Notes: generated by a model not told the origin, from the sequence alone. 64,000 nt of DNA from Bacteroides faecichinchillae JCM 17102 (GCF_000614145.1 NZ_BAKK01000009.1:83455-147454); one strand, 5' to 3'. Counted from the stretch's first letter, positions 1 to 8,823 are shown. Made by a program: numbers and translations.

Positions 1-236
1 TGTTCTATTTCTTTATTTTCGATTCGTGTAATATCTATTACAAGTTGATTTAGGGAGTTGTAGTAACTTCGACCGGGAGAAGCAGGATACCAGCAAAGAC
101 CACGTTTTACTTTGCGGGCGACACCCATCGTTTCGGTTTGTCGCTTAAACTCTTCCTTCTCATATTCATACTCCATTCGTAGGAGGAGTTGCTGTTGTTG
201 AAGGTCCATTACCGGACTTTTCGGATTATTATTCAT
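1..236 (-). CDS. N-terminal fragment of a probable superfamily 1 (IGHMBP2-like) helicase
   Basis: About 78 codons are visible. The gene starts at the ATG reading 236-234 and runs off the left edge, so no Walker or other helicase motif can be seen. The N-terminus is Gln/Glu-rich and contains the segment KRGLCWYP followed by PGRSYYNSLNQL, which I associate with the N-terminal part of a Bacteroidetes family of AAA/SF1 helicases. That is recall of a family pattern, not proof. A TACCTTTG promoter element on the minus strand at 252-245 lies only 8 nt before the ATG, so the transcript would be nearly leaderless. It diverges from the aconitase operon. Confidence 0.5.
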   Translation of the reverse strand, partial: MNNNPKSPVMDLQQQQLLLRMEYEYEKEEFKRQTETMGVARKVKRGLCWYPASPGRSYYNSLNQLVIDITRIENKEIE

Positions 237-244
237 AATAGATG

Positions 245-252
245 CAAAGGTA
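245..252 (-). promoter_or_regulatory. Bacteroides -7 element for the helicase gene
   Basis: The minus strand reads TACCTTTG, an exact match to the Bacteroides -7 consensus TAnnTTTG, 8 nt upstream of the ATG at 236. Confidence 0.55.
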
Positions 253-353
253 ACAAATCTTCTACTGGAAGCGAAAATATATTTCAATTTGTTAAACAAT
301 CAAGGAGCTTCGTTCGTTATTTTTATAGTTGGACTTAAAAAAAATAAAAGCAT

Positions 354-2597
354 ATGGTGTATGATTTGAATATGTTAGAGGCTTTCTATTCTGCCTATAA
401 ATGGAAGATAGAACACGTACGGGCTGCATTGAAACGCCCTTTGACATTGGCTGAGAAAATTTTATATGCTCATTTGTATCATGCGAATGATATAAAAAAT
501 TATGAGCGGGGAGAAGATTATGTAAATTTCCGTCCCGACCGGGTGGCTATGCAGGACGCTACTGCTCAGATGGCTTTACTTCAATTTATGAATGCGGGAA
601 AAGAACATGTTGCCGTACCTTCTACAGTACATTGTGACCACTTGATACAAGCATATAAAGGAGCAAAAGAGGATATAGCCACTGCTACCAAGACAAATGC
701 GGAAGTATATGATTTCTTGCGGGATGTCTCTTCCCGTTATGGCATTGGCTTCTGGCAACCGGGTGCGGGAATCATTCACCAAGTAGTACTTGAGAATTAT
801 GCTTTTCCCGGTGGAATGATGGTAGGGACAGATTCTCATACACCGAATGCCGGAGGTTTAGGTATGGTAGCTATTGGTGTAGGAGGTGCTGATGCTGTGG
901 ATGTAATGACGGGTATGGAGTGGGAACTGAAAATGCCGAAACTGATTGGTGTAAAACTAACTGGTGAATTGAACGGATGGACTTCTCCGAAAGACGTTAT
1001 TCTGAAGTTAGCGGGTATTTTGACCGTTAAAGGAGGTACCAATGCTATTATCGAATATTTTGGTCCGGGAGCTGCTTCACTATCGGCTACGGGTAAAGCA
1101 ACTATTTGTAATATGGGAGCTGAAGTGGGAGCTACCACTTCGCTTTTCCCTTATGATGAGCGAATGGTAACCTATCTGGAAGCTACCGGAAGGAAACGGG
1201 TCGTTGAAATGGCTGAATACGTTGCTGATGATTTGCGTGCAGATGAAGAAGTGATCAATAATCCGGAGAAGTACTACGACCGGGTTATCGAAATGAATCT
1301 GACTGAATTGGAACCTTATATAAACGGACCTTTTACTCCGGACGCTGCAACTCCTATTTCCGAGTTTGCAGAGAAAGTATTATTGAATGGGTATCCCCGC
1401 AAGATGGAAGTGGGATTGATTGGCTCCTGTACCAATTCATCTTATCAGGATCTGAGTCGTGCTGCTTCTTTAGCAGAACAAGTTGCCGAGAAGAACCTGA
1501 GTGTAGCTGCGCCTTTAATTGTCAATCCGGGATCGGAACAGATTCGTGCAACGGCTGAGCGGGACGGAATGATTGAGATATTCGAGAAGATAGGTGCTAC
1601 GATTATGGCAAATGCTTGCGGACCTTGTATTGGACAATGGAAACGCCATACGGACAATCCTACCCGTAAGAACTCTATCGTCACCTCATTCAACCGTAAC
1701 TTTGCCAAACGTGCTGACGGTAATCCCAATACTTATGCCTTCGTAGCTTCTCCGGAACTGACTATGGCATTGACTATTGCCGGAGATCTTTGTTTCAATC
1801 CGCTGAAAGACCGATTGGTCAATCATGATGGAGAAAAAGTGAAACTATCTGAACCGGTAGGAAAGGAACTTCCGCCTAACGGGTTTGCTAAGGGGAATCA
1901 AGGATATATACCTCCTGCCGGAGCAACTGTGGAAATTATGGTAGATTCGAAATCACAGCGTCTACAATTACTGGCTCCTTTTCCTGCCTGGGATGGAAGC
2001 GACTTGCTTAATATGCCGTTGTTGATCAAAACTCAGGGAAAGTGTACCACTGACCATATTTCTATGGCAGGACCATGGCTTCGTTTTCGCGGACATTTGG
2101 AAAATATCTCGGATAATATGTTGATGGGAGCAATCAATGCTTTTAATGGTGAAACGAATAAAGTGTGGAATCGTTCGACTAATACTTATGGAACTGTCTC
2201 TGGTACTGCTAAGATGTATAAGTCCGAAAACATACCTTCGATTGTAGTAGCGGAAGAAAATTATGGAGAAGGTTCCAGTCGTGAACATGCAGCTATGGAA
2301 CCACGTTTCTTGAATGTCCGCGTTATTCTCGCTAAGAGTTTTGCTCGCATTCACGAAACAAACCTGAAGAAACAGGGAATGCTTGCCATTACTTTTATAG
2401 ATAAAGCAGATTATGACAAGATACAGGAACATGACCTTATTTCCGTAACAGGACTGGTAAATTTTGCACCGGGACGTAACCTGACACTCGTTCTTCATCA
2501 TGAAGATGGGACAAAAGAAAGTTTTGAAGTACAACATACCTATAATGAACAGCAGATTGCATGGTTCCATGCCGGCTCTGCTTTAAATGCAAGATAA
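354..2597 (+). CDS. acn: Aconitate hydratase
   Basis: Converts citrate to isocitrate via cis-aconitate in the cytoplasm using a [4Fe-4S] cluster. The 747-residue protein carries the three cluster cysteines in the expected settings: Cys359 in SCTNSS, and Cys422 and Cys425 in NACGPC. The substrate-binding segment [13 protein letters not shown] is near residues 157-169 and the C-terminal swivel domain has [10 protein letters not shown]. Length fits the mitochondrial-type aconitases. It is the first gene of an acn-icd-citrate synthase run, with icd starting within a few bases of its stop. Together they form the oxidative branch of an incomplete TCA cycle that supplies 2-oxoglutarate for glutamate. 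The start at 354 is the first in-frame ATG after an A-rich leader. Confidence 0.96.
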   Translation: MVYDLNMLEAFYSAYKWKIEHVRAALKRPLTLAEKILYAHLYHANDIKNYERGEDYVNFRPDRVAMQDATAQMALLQFMNAGKEHVAVPSTVHCDHLIQAYKGAKEDIATATKTNAEVYDFLRDVSSRYGIGFWQPGAGIIHQVVLENYAFPGGMMVGTDSHTPNAGGLGMVAIGVGGADAVDVMTGMEWELKMPKLIGVKLTGELNGWTSPKDVILKLAGILTVKGGTNAIIEYFGPGAASLSATGKATICNMGAEVGATTSLFPYDERMVTYLEATGRKRVVEMAEYVADDLRADEEVINNPEKYYDRVIEMNLTELEPYINGPFTPDAATPISEFAEKVLLNGYPRKMEVGLIGSCTNSSYQDLSRAASLAEQVAEKNLSVAAPLIVNPGSEQIRATAERDGMIEIFEKIGATIMANACGPCIGQWKRHTDNPTRKNSIVTSFNRNFAKRADGNPNTYAFVASPELTMALTIAGDLCFNPLKDRLVNHDGEKVKLSEPVGKELPPNGFAKGNQGYIPPAGATVEIMVDSKSQRLQLLAPFPAWDGSDLLNMPLLIKTQGKCTTDHISMAGPWLRFRGHLENISDNMLMGAINAFNGETNKVWNRSTNTYGTVSGTAKMYKSENIPSIVVAEENYGEGSSREHAAMEPRFLNVRVILAKSFARIHETNLKKQGMLAITFIDKADYDKIQEHDLISVTGLVNFAPGRNLTLVLHHEDGTKESFEVQHTYNEQQIAWFHAGSALNAR

Positions 2598-2601
2598 AAA
2601 G

Positions 2602-3792
2602 ATGAGCAAAATAACCATGCAGGAAAATGGTACGTTATTGGTTCCCGATGTACCTACCGTACCTTATATTACAGGGGATGGAGTAGGAGTGGAGATTACT
2701 CCCTCTATGCAGGCCGTAGTGGATGCAGCAATACAGAAAGCCTATGGAGGCAAGCGCCGCATCGAATGGAAAGAAGTTTTGGCCGGAGAGCGTGCATTCA
2801 ACGCTATCGGTTCATGGTTGCCCGACGAAACGATGGCAGCATTTAATGAATATCTGGTAGGCATCAAAGGTCCGCTGACTACTCCGGTCGGTGGGGGAAT
2901 TCGTTCACTAAATGTAGCTTTGCGTCAAACACTGGATTTATATGTATGCCTTCGTCCGGTTCGATGGTATCAAGGAGTACAATCTCCGGTGAAAGCTCCA
3001 GAAAAAGTAAACATGTGTGTCTTCCGTGAGAATACCGAAGATATCTATGCTGGAATTGAATGGGAAGCCGGTACACCGGAAGCTAAAAAGTTCTATCAGT
3101 TCCTGAAGGATGATATGGGAGTGACAAAGGTCCGTTTCCCGGAAACCTCTTCGTTTGGAGTGAAACCCGTTTCAAAAGAGGGTACGGAACGTCTTGTACG
3201 TGCAGCTTGCCAGTATGCACTCGATCATCACTTACCTTCTGTGACTTTGGTACACAAAGGAAATATTATGAAATTTACCGAAGGAGGTTTTAAGAAGTGG
3301 GGATATGAGTTGGCACAGCGTGAGTTTGCTGATGTTTTGGCGGACGGACGCTTGGAAATAAAGGATTGTATTGCTGATGCCTTTTTGCAAAATACACTGC
3401 TGATCCCTGAAGAATATTCAGTAATAGCCACATTGAATCTGAATGGAGATTATGTTTCCGATCAATTGGCTGCAATGGTGGGAGGTATTGGAATTGCTCC
3501 GGGAGCAAATATCAATTACAAGACAGGACATGCTATTTTTGAGGCAACTCATGGAACTGCTCCTAATATTGCCGGAAAAGACGTAGTAAATCCATGTTCC
3601 ATTATACTTTCGGCAGTAATGATGCTTGAGTATTTTGGCTGGAAAGAAGCAGCGGTATTGATAGAAAAGGCTTTAGAAGAGAGCTTTTTGGAGGCTCGTG
3701 CTACTCACGACCTGGCTCGTTTCATGTCGGGAGGAACTTCTTTGGCTACCTCAGCTTTTACTCGTGAAATAGTAGAAAGAATTGAAAAATAA
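2602..3792 (+). CDS. icd: Isocitrate dehydrogenase with unusual coenzyme-site residues
   Basis: Oxidative decarboxylation of isocitrate to 2-oxoglutarate. It aligns by eye along its whole length with the E. coli Icd type (about 396 residues): GDGVG near the N-terminus, [15 protein letters not shown] with the phosphorylatable Ser at 102, the [10 protein letters not shown] segment, [12 protein letters not shown], and IGIAPGANI. At the coenzyme pocket the HGTAP motif is followed by Asn322-Ile323 rather than the Lys-Tyr that binds the NADP 2'-phosphate in E. coli. His369 replaces Tyr391, while Arg373 matches Arg395. Coenzyme preference is therefore uncertain. I prefer the ATG at 2602 (MSKIT), 4 nt after the aconitase stop. 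An ATG at 2587 would overlap that stop. Confidence 0.92.
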   Translation: MSKITMQENGTLLVPDVPTVPYITGDGVGVEITPSMQAVVDAAIQKAYGGKRRIEWKEVLAGERAFNAIGSWLPDETMAAFNEYLVGIKGPLTTPVGGGIRSLNVALRQTLDLYVCLRPVRWYQGVQSPVKAPEKVNMCVFRENTEDIYAGIEWEAGTPEAKKFYQFLKDDMGVTKVRFPETSSFGVKPVSKEGTERLVRAACQYALDHHLPSVTLVHKGNIMKFTEGGFKKWGYELAQREFADVLADGRLEIKDCIADAFLQNTLLIPEEYSVIATLNLNGDYVSDQLAAMVGGIGIAPGANINYKTGHAIFEATHGTAPNIAGKDVVNPCSIILSAVMMLEYFGWKEAAVLIEKALEESFLEARATHDLARFMSGGTSLATSAFTREIVERIEK

Positions 3793-3820
3793 GAAATAAC
3801 GATCAAAAACGAAGAATATC

Positions 3821-5164
3821 ATGAAGAAAGAGTATTTGATTTACAAACTTTCCGAGGAGATGAAGGAAGCTACCCGGATCGATAACGATTTGTTTCCCAA
3901 GTATGATGTAAAGCGGGGATTACGTAATGAAGACGGCACAGGTGTGTTGGTAGGATTGACTAAGATTGGTAATGTAGTAGGTTATGAGCGTATTCCAGGG
4001 GGAGGGTTAAAGCCTATTCCCGGCAAATTATTCTATCGTAATTATGATGTGGAAGATATATCCCATGCTATCATCAAAGAAAAACGTTTTGGTTTCGAAG
4101 AAGTTGCTTACCTTTTACTGTCCGGTCGTCTGCCCGATAAAGAGGAATTGGCTTCCTTCTCTGAATTGGTCAATGATAATATGCCATTGGAACAAAAGAC
4201 CAAAATGAATATCATCGAGCTGGAAGGAAACAATATCATGAATATTCTTTCTCGCAGTGTGCTAGAGATGTATCGCTTCGATCCGAATGCAGATGATACT
4301 TCACGTGATAATCTGATGCGTCAAAGTATTGAATTGATTTCAAAGTTCCCAACTATAATAGCGTATGCTTTTAACATGCTTCGTCATGCAACACATGGTC
4401 GTTCCCTGCATATTCGTCATCCACAAGAGAAACTCTCGATAGCGGAAAACTTCCTTTACATGCTGAAGAAAGATTATACAGAGTTGGATGCGCGGACTTT
4501 GGATTTACTGCTGATTCTTCAGGCAGAACATGGTGGTGGTAATAACTCTACATTTACTGTTCGTGTCACTTCTTCTACTGGAACAGATACCTATTCGGCT
4601 ATTGCAGCAGGTATTGGTTCGCTGAAAGGTCCGCTTCATGGAGGAGCTAACATTCAAGTAGCCGATATGTTCCATCATTTGCAGGAGAATATCAAAGATT
4701 GGACAAGTGTGGATGAGATAGATACTTATTTTACCCGTATGTTGAACAAAGAGGTATACAACAAGTCTGGATTGATCTATGGTATCGGTCATGCTGTTTA
4801 TACGATTTCCGATCCTCGTGCTCTTTTACTGAAAGAACTGGCGCGTGATCTGGCACGTGAAAAAGGTAAAGAAGAAGAGTTTGCTTTCCTTGAACTGTTG
4901 GAGGAACGTGCAATCGCTACTTTTGGCCGTATTAAAAATAACGGGAAAACAGTATCGAGCAACATTGATTTCTATTCCGGTTTTGTATACGAAATGATCG
5001 GTTTGCCACAAGAGATATTTACTCCTCTTTTTGCTATGGCTCGTATTGTTGGTTGGTGTGCGCATCGCAATGAAGAATTGAATTTTGAAGGTAAGCGCAT
5101 TATTCGTCCGGCATATAAGAATGTTTTGGAAGGAGCTCCTTACGTTCCTATTAAGAAGCGTTAA
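3821..5164 (+). CDS. gltA: Citrate synthase
   Basis: Condenses oxaloacetate and acetyl-CoA to citrate. The 447-residue protein contains the citrate synthase signatures GPLHGGAN (catalytic His), GIGHAVYTISDPRA (His and Asp region), a C-terminal RIVGWCAHRNE and RPAY. It has an N-terminal extension of about 70 residues compared with short type I enzymes, as is usual for the Bacteroidetes form. It lies 28 nt after icd on the same strand and is the third gene of the operon. A hairpin at 5395-5426 is the first terminator-like structure after it. A 2-methylcitrate synthase cannot be excluded by motif alone, but the acn-icd context supports citrate synthase. Confidence 0.93.
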   Translation: MKKEYLIYKLSEEMKEATRIDNDLFPKYDVKRGLRNEDGTGVLVGLTKIGNVVGYERIPGGGLKPIPGKLFYRNYDVEDISHAIIKEKRFGFEEVAYLLLSGRLPDKEELASFSELVNDNMPLEQKTKMNIIELEGNNIMNILSRSVLEMYRFDPNADDTSRDNLMRQSIELISKFPTIIAYAFNMLRHATHGRSLHIRHPQEKLSIAENFLYMLKKDYTELDARTLDLLLILQAEHGGGNNSTFTVRVTSSTGTDTYSAIAAGIGSLKGPLHGGANIQVADMFHHLQENIKDWTSVDEIDTYFTRMLNKEVYNKSGLIYGIGHAVYTISDPRALLLKELARDLAREKGKEEEFAFLELLEERAIATFGRIKNNGKTVSSNIDFYSGFVYEMIGLPQEIFTPLFAMARIVGWCAHRNEELNFEGKRIIRPAYKNVLEGAPYVPIKKR

Positions 5165-5234
5165 TAGATTGGGTGAAACTGTCTGAAAATAGAAAAACAA
5201 GCTTTTCAACTCCTACAATAGAAAAAAAGCATAA

Positions 5235-5342
5235 TCCTCTATCAATCTATCACCGATGCTCTGAATCCATTTATTCATCGGTGTTTCAGGTGGTGATAGG
5301 TTGGTAAATAACCTATCACCCAATCTATCACCTATCACCTTC
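5235..5342. repeat. Cluster of direct and inverted CTATCACC motifs
   Basis: The octamer CTATCACC (or its complement GGTGATAG) occurs at least five times in about 100 nt. The first copy pairs with a GGTGATAG about 45 nt later, and nested GATG/CATC segments lie between them. The sequence is non-coding and sits in the 715-nt spacer after citrate synthase. Confidence 0.6.
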
Positions 5343-5394
5343 TTCCTACTTATTCTTTCTCTGATGTAGTAACCTATACTGCTTCTCTTCCAAA

Positions 5395-5426
5395 GTCTTA
5401 ATGGATAAATTCTTCTCCATTAAGAC
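5395..5426 (+). terminator. Hairpin, possible terminator of acn-icd-gltA
   Basis: A perfect 11-bp stem, GTCTTAATGGA (5395-5405) with TCCATTAAGAC (5416-5426), encloses a 10-nt loop and is followed by a T-rich tract. It lies 230 nt after the citrate synthase stop, so its role as the operon terminator is inferred. Confidence 0.45.
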
Positions 5427-5479
5427 TAAACTTCTTTTCCTTTAATAGTAAAGTTGTCCTCTGTTTGATATAAACTATA

Positions 5480-5672
5480 AATGGAACTTTTGTTTTTATA
5501 AACGCAAGTTCCGGTTATAAAAACGCAAGTTGCATTTATACAATCAGAACTTGCAGTTATAGATTGTTCTTTGGCAAAAAGAACTTTTCTATTAGAGAAG
5601 AATAAGTTTACTATTAATGGAGAGGAACTTTTTACGCAACTATATACTTTATTATACACAATCATTGGTACA
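5480..5672. repeat. Degenerate intergenic array with 21-22 nt period
   Basis: Units at 5480, 5501, 5522 and 5543 (21 nt apart) share the pattern A-x-x-G-x-A-A-x-T-T ... TTATA. The 5501 and 5522 copies both begin AACGCAAGTT or AACGCAAGT. Later units at 5585 and 5607 (22 nt apart; TTTtCTATTA and TTTaCTATTA) continue the phase. Short open frames cross the block on both strands but look like by-products of low complexity. Similar-period arrays with other cores occur at 45513-45623 and 50731-50884. Confidence 0.6.
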
Positions 5673-5688
5673 ATAAAGTATATAGTTG
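5637..5688. repeat. 17-bp perfect inverted repeat
   Basis: CAACTATATACTTTATT (5637-5653) is perfectly repeated in inverted orientation at 5672-5688, with an 18-nt loop. There is no T-run on either side, so a simple terminator is unlikely. It falls at the end of the 21-22 nt array. Confidence 0.6.
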
Positions 5689-5848
5689 TGACTAATTTAT
5701 GCAAATTTGAAGGAATGATTCTGTTGTTTTTTTATATTGATAAACTGTTTTGATATAAAGGTAGGTGATTTATATTGAGTAAATTGTTAATAAATGTTTT
5801 TGATCTTCTTCTTATAATCATTTTTCCTTTTTTGATTAATATATATTG

Positions 5849-5856
5849 TACATTTG
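5849..5856 (+). promoter_or_regulatory. Bacteroides -7 element for the NVEALA gene
   Basis: TACATTTG matches TAnnTTTG, about 32 nt before the preferred ATG at 5888. A TTTG lies a little closer upstream than the usual -33 spacing. Confidence 0.5.
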
Positions 5857-5887
5857 TACCATAATTTTTATCTTAAAATTTAATATT

Positions 5888-6205
5888 ATGAAAACAGTTA
5901 ATGTATTATTGGCTGTTTGTGTTGTTGCTTTTAGTGTATATTCATGGGCTCATTATAACACAAATTCGATTAATTCTCATTTTAGTTTAATGGATTTGGT
6001 TAATATTGAGGCTTTAGGAAACCCTGAAGCTGGAACTCGGTCGTGTTCGATTAGTTATGATTGTATAAATTCAGCAGGTCAGAGAGATGGTGAGATTAGT
6101 TGTACTGGAACTGTAAAATGTCATCGAGGAATTGACAAGAGTGGTACTATTATAATTAAAGAAAAACGGTGGGTTGAATGTGACGGCTTAAAAACGTACT
6201 GCTAA
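5888..6205 (+). CDS. NVEALA-family secreted peptide precursor
   Basis: A 105-residue protein starting at ATG 5888 (MKTVNVLLAV). It has a short hydrophobic secretion signal (about residues 4-21), then the segment LVNIEALGNPEAG, a clear variant of the NVEALA signature that gives the family its name. The mature part is Ser/Gly/Thr-rich with six cysteines (RSC, YDC, ISC, VKC, VEC, TYC) and ends on Cys. The function of this Bacteroidetes family is not established. Small exported peptide precursor is an inference from its architecture. As is common for the family, a BF3164-like beta-propeller lipoprotein follows directly (12 nt gap). An upstream in-frame ATG at 5846 overlaps the promoter element and is rejected. 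Confidence 0.8.
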   Translation: MKTVNVLLAVCVVAFSVYSWAHYNTNSINSHFSLMDLVNIEALGNPEAGTRSCSISYDCINSAGQRDGEISCTGTVKCHRGIDKSGTIIIKEKRWVECDGLKTYC

Positions 6206-6217
6206 ATAAAATAAAGA

Positions 6218-7205
6218 ATGAGGACGTCAATATTATATGTTTGTGCTATTTTGATTGTGTTTAATATTATATCTTGTAAAGAAGAAAAGAAGCTTGCAGA
6301 ACTTAAATGTTCTCTATTTTCTTCTTTTACGATTTATCCTGATTCAACATTCTTTAAGGGTATATCATGCTTGTTTTTTGAAGAAAATAAACTTTATATG
6401 TTTGATCCGTCAAGGGCTGATGTTGCTGTTTTAGATATTGATAGAGATACTTTCTATACTGTTGGTAAATTCGGAGAAGGTCCTAAAGAAGTGGTGTCAC
6501 CAACAGGTTTTTATGTACAGAAAGATACTGTTTATATCTCAGATGCTGGCACAATGACTTTGAAACTTTATGATGGGAAAGGATTTATAGAATCTGTGTC
6601 AGTCCCAACATGTAATGAGTTCCGTTTCTTTATAGATAATGATACTGTTTATGCAACAACGATGACAGATAGTTCATGTTATGTTAAGACGGCAATAAAT
6701 TGGGATCGTGTGAATAATAATGATATACAATTTTGTGGGGATGTATTTACTATGACAGAATATGCAGATATGAATATGTTACGTAATCAACGTCATTTAG
6801 TAAAAGGTAAAGATTGTTTGTATACTATATGTCCAAGTTATCCTGTAGTAGAAAAATATGATTTGCATAAAAACAAACTACTTGCTTCTTGTGATCTGTC
6901 AGATATTGGTGTTATTAAAGATAATTTATCTTATATAAAACAGAAAAATATATCCTAGAAGCTTTTTCACATATTTATGTGATGCTTATTGGGATGAAGG
7001 GAAATTGTATCTGTTGTGTGCTACTTGGGAAAAAGGATATAGAGTAAATACTATCATAATTTTAAACTCGGATTTAACTCCATTTTATATTTGTCATTTA
7101 CCTGGTAAAATATATAATACAATTTGTGCTAATAAAAATTATATTTATGCAATGAATTATGAGCAGTGTGCTATGGAAATATATAAGATTAGTAAGCCTT
7201 TCTAG
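6218..7205 (+). pseudogene. 6-bladed beta-propeller (BF3164-like) lipoprotein, frameshifted
   Basis: The first 246 codons begin with a lipoprotein signal peptide ending in the lipobox NIISC and continue with propeller-like segments (KLYMFDPSRADVAVLD, KFGEGPKEV, GFYVQKDTVYISDAG). The frame stops at 6958. The +1 frame carries the continuation (YLCDAYWDEGKLYLL ... ISKPF) to 7205. Removing one base from the A-rich stretch around 6936-6948 joins the halves into about 328 residues, the normal size for the family. This may be a real lesion or a homopolymer error. The protein would be anchored in the cell envelope next to the NVEALA peptide. Its biochemical role is unknown. Confidence 0.75.
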
Positions 7206-7645
7206 TATTTTTGTTTGTTTTGTACTTGTAATAGCGGAAAGAGCAAAGTTGTAGAACAAAATATATCCTCTTTGTTAAATGAAGATGTTGCTTGGCTGAA
7301 AGGAAAACAAATTCATTCTTTGGATTCAGTAACAGGGAAGATAGAAGGATCTACTATTGTGTATATATTTAATTATTATGACTGCGAAGTATGTATAGAC
7401 AGAGGCTTTGAAGTAGTCAAAAAAGGAATTCATATAAGGAATTTATTTATAAGGATAAGAAAGATTTAATAAGAAAAGGATTGAAGTATGTACCTACTCC
7501 TATAATGTTGATTGTTGATAATGAATTGAGGATAAAAGATGCATATATATTCGAAGTATCACAAGATAATAAACAACTAAAAGGCTTTATTCAAAAATGT
7601 CTATTTATAGATCCTCATTATTGTGGCAGTGAAGTTCTTTTTTAG
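7168..7645 (+). pseudogene. Remnant of a thioredoxin-like lipoprotein of the NVEALA locus
   Basis: Pieces in three frames read as one decayed gene. From a GTG at 7168 (overlapping the propeller stop) a hydrophobic lipoprotein-type signal is readable (KYIRLVSLSSIFVCF). After a shift near 7215 the frame gives CNSGKSKVVEQ ... IFNYYDCEVCIDRGFEVVKK, with a CxxC pair. After a second break near 7431 comes KYVPTPIMLIVDNELRIKDAY, resembling the cis-Pro and C-terminal strand of a thioredoxin fold. The middle of the domain appears deleted. The reading ends at TAG 7643-7645. With at least two frame changes and missing sequence this is probably a true pseudogene. Similar thioredoxin-like lipoproteins accompany NVEALA genes elsewhere; that is recalled knowledge. 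Confidence 0.6.
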
Positions 7646-7855
7646 TAAAACTCTTCCTTTCTGTAAAGTTGCTGTAAGAATAACTTTTTTATCATCACTT
7701 CCTGCGTCCTGATGATGAACTATTCCTTGGTTGTTTATATATTCACTCTTATTTAAATTCCACGAGATTGTACTACCACTTTCTCCTACTGCTGGAAGAA
7801 GTATAAAAGAGTTATTTATGACGCCAAAATTAATTAATAGTTTTAAGTTTGCCAA
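7601..7855 (-). pseudogene. Fragment of a bacterial Ig-like (aBig_2 type) domain
   Basis: An 84-codon minus-strand frame reads GSTISWNLNKSEYINNQG ... DDKKVILTATLQKGRV ... FTATI. This is the pattern of the atrophied bacterial Ig-like domains (GSTITW..SN...ISxxG.V.RP...DxxVTLTATxTxGxxTxTKxF.VTV) found at the ends of Bacteroides GH43 and related secreted glycosidases. There is no signal peptide, no catalytic domain and no full domain here. It overlaps the tail of the thioredoxin-like remnant on the other strand. I read it as a scrap left by a rearrangement. Confidence 0.5.
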
Positions 7856-7935
7856 GAAAAATGATAGTCTTGATATGAAGAATAATACTTGCTTCTTAGT
7901 TTGATATAAACTCTGGCATATTGCAGTGATTTTAT

Positions 7936-7943
7936 TATATTTG
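7936..7943 (+). promoter_or_regulatory. Bacteroides -7 element for the 5-alpha-reductase operon
   Basis: TATATTTG matches TAnnTTTG exactly, 21 nt before the ATG at 7965. Confidence 0.55.
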
Positions 7944-7964
7944 CGTGTTGAAAATAAGTTTACT

Positions 7965-8726
7965 ATGAATATAGATTCTTTTTATTGGTTTTTGGGTGGT
8001 ATGAGCCTGATTGCATTGATTGTTTTTATTGCACTTTATTTTGTAAAAGCCGGGTATGGAATGTTTCGTACAAATTCGTGGGGAGTAGCTATTTCCAATA
8101 AGTTGGCTTGGGTATTTATGGAAGCCCCTGTCTTTTTAGTGATGTGTTGGATGTGGATATATTCGGAACGTCGTTTTGATCCGGTCGTTCTAACATTTTT
8201 TCTATTCTTTCAAACTCATTATTTTCAGCGCGCCTTTGTCTTTCCTTTTTTGTTGAGTGGAAAGAGTAAAATGCCGTTGGCTATCATGTCGATGGGAATA
8301 CTTTTTAATTTGTTGAATGGTTACATGCAAGGAGAGTGGATTTTTTATCTTGCTCCAAAAGATATGTATCAATCTGATTGGTTTTCTACTCCTTGGTTTA
8401 TAATAGGTACACTTCTTTTCTTTACAGGAATGTTTGTGAATTGGCATGCCGATTATGTGATTCGCCATTTGCGTAAACCCGGTGATACACGTCATTATTT
8501 ACCTCAGAAAGGAATGTATCGTTATATTACTTCTGCTAATTACTTTGGTGAAATTGTGGAATGGTTAGGTTGGGCCATATTGACTTGTTCCCTTTCCGGG
8601 CTTGTTTTCTTTTGGTGGACAATTGCTAACCTTGTTCCTCGAGCTAATGCTATCTGGCACCATTATCGGGAAGAATTTGGAGAGAAGGTTGGACGAAGGA
8701 AACGAGTATTCCCGTATCTGTATTAA
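7965..8726 (+). CDS. 3-oxo-5-alpha-steroid 4-dehydrogenase family membrane reductase
   Basis: A 253-residue membrane protein of the steroid 5-alpha-reductase family (PF02544), starting at ATG 7965 (MNIDSFYW). Family members reduce the delta-4 double bond of 3-oxo steroids with NADPH to 5-alpha products. About six hydrophobic segments are visible. The C-terminal half has the diagnostic run GMYRYITSANYFGEIVEWLGWA, matching the NYFGE..EW.G signature of SRD5A proteins, and ends with a basic tail. It is the first gene of a three-gene plus-strand operon with a flavin oxidoreductase and an SDR. This gene set is the one described for bacterial A-ring reduction of bile acids in Bacteroidales. Substrate is inferred from context only. 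Confidence 0.88.
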   Translation: MNIDSFYWFLGGMSLIALIVFIALYFVKAGYGMFRTNSWGVAISNKLAWVFMEAPVFLVMCWMWIYSERRFDPVVLTFFLFFQTHYFQRAFVFPFLLSGKSKMPLAIMSMGILFNLLNGYMQGEWIFYLAPKDMYQSDWFSTPWFIIGTLLFFTGMFVNWHADYVIRHLRKPGDTRHYLPQKGMYRYITSANYFGEIVEWLGWAILTCSLSGLVFFWWTIANLVPRANAIWHHYREEFGEKVGRRKRVFPYLY

Positions 8727-8823
8727 GTTGTCTTTGATTCTATCTGATTTTAATACTGAAAAGCTTGTTCATATAAATAATTTTAGCGAATATTGCAATC
8801 AAATTTCTGTAAATTAAGAATCT

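Noticed and set aside
836..1138. 100-codon open frame antisense to aconitase
   Set aside because: A shadow of the conserved aconitase frame; proline/alanine-rich composition is what antisense codon bias produces.
5426..5704. 92-codon minus-strand open frame
   Set aside because: It spans the same array; its composition follows the repeat units, and nothing suggests expression.
5571..5753. 60-codon plus-strand open frame
   Set aside because: It lies entirely inside the degenerate repeat array and inverted repeat, has low complexity, no promoter element and no recognisable domain.
5165..7925. Insertion sequence or transposon
   Set aside because: The patch is AT-rich and holds gene debris, but I see no transposase, terminal inverted repeats or target-site duplication.
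8602..8817. 71-codon frame overlapping the end of the 5-alpha-reductase gene
   Set aside because: Mostly out-of-frame reading of a conserved gene, with an AT-rich tail.
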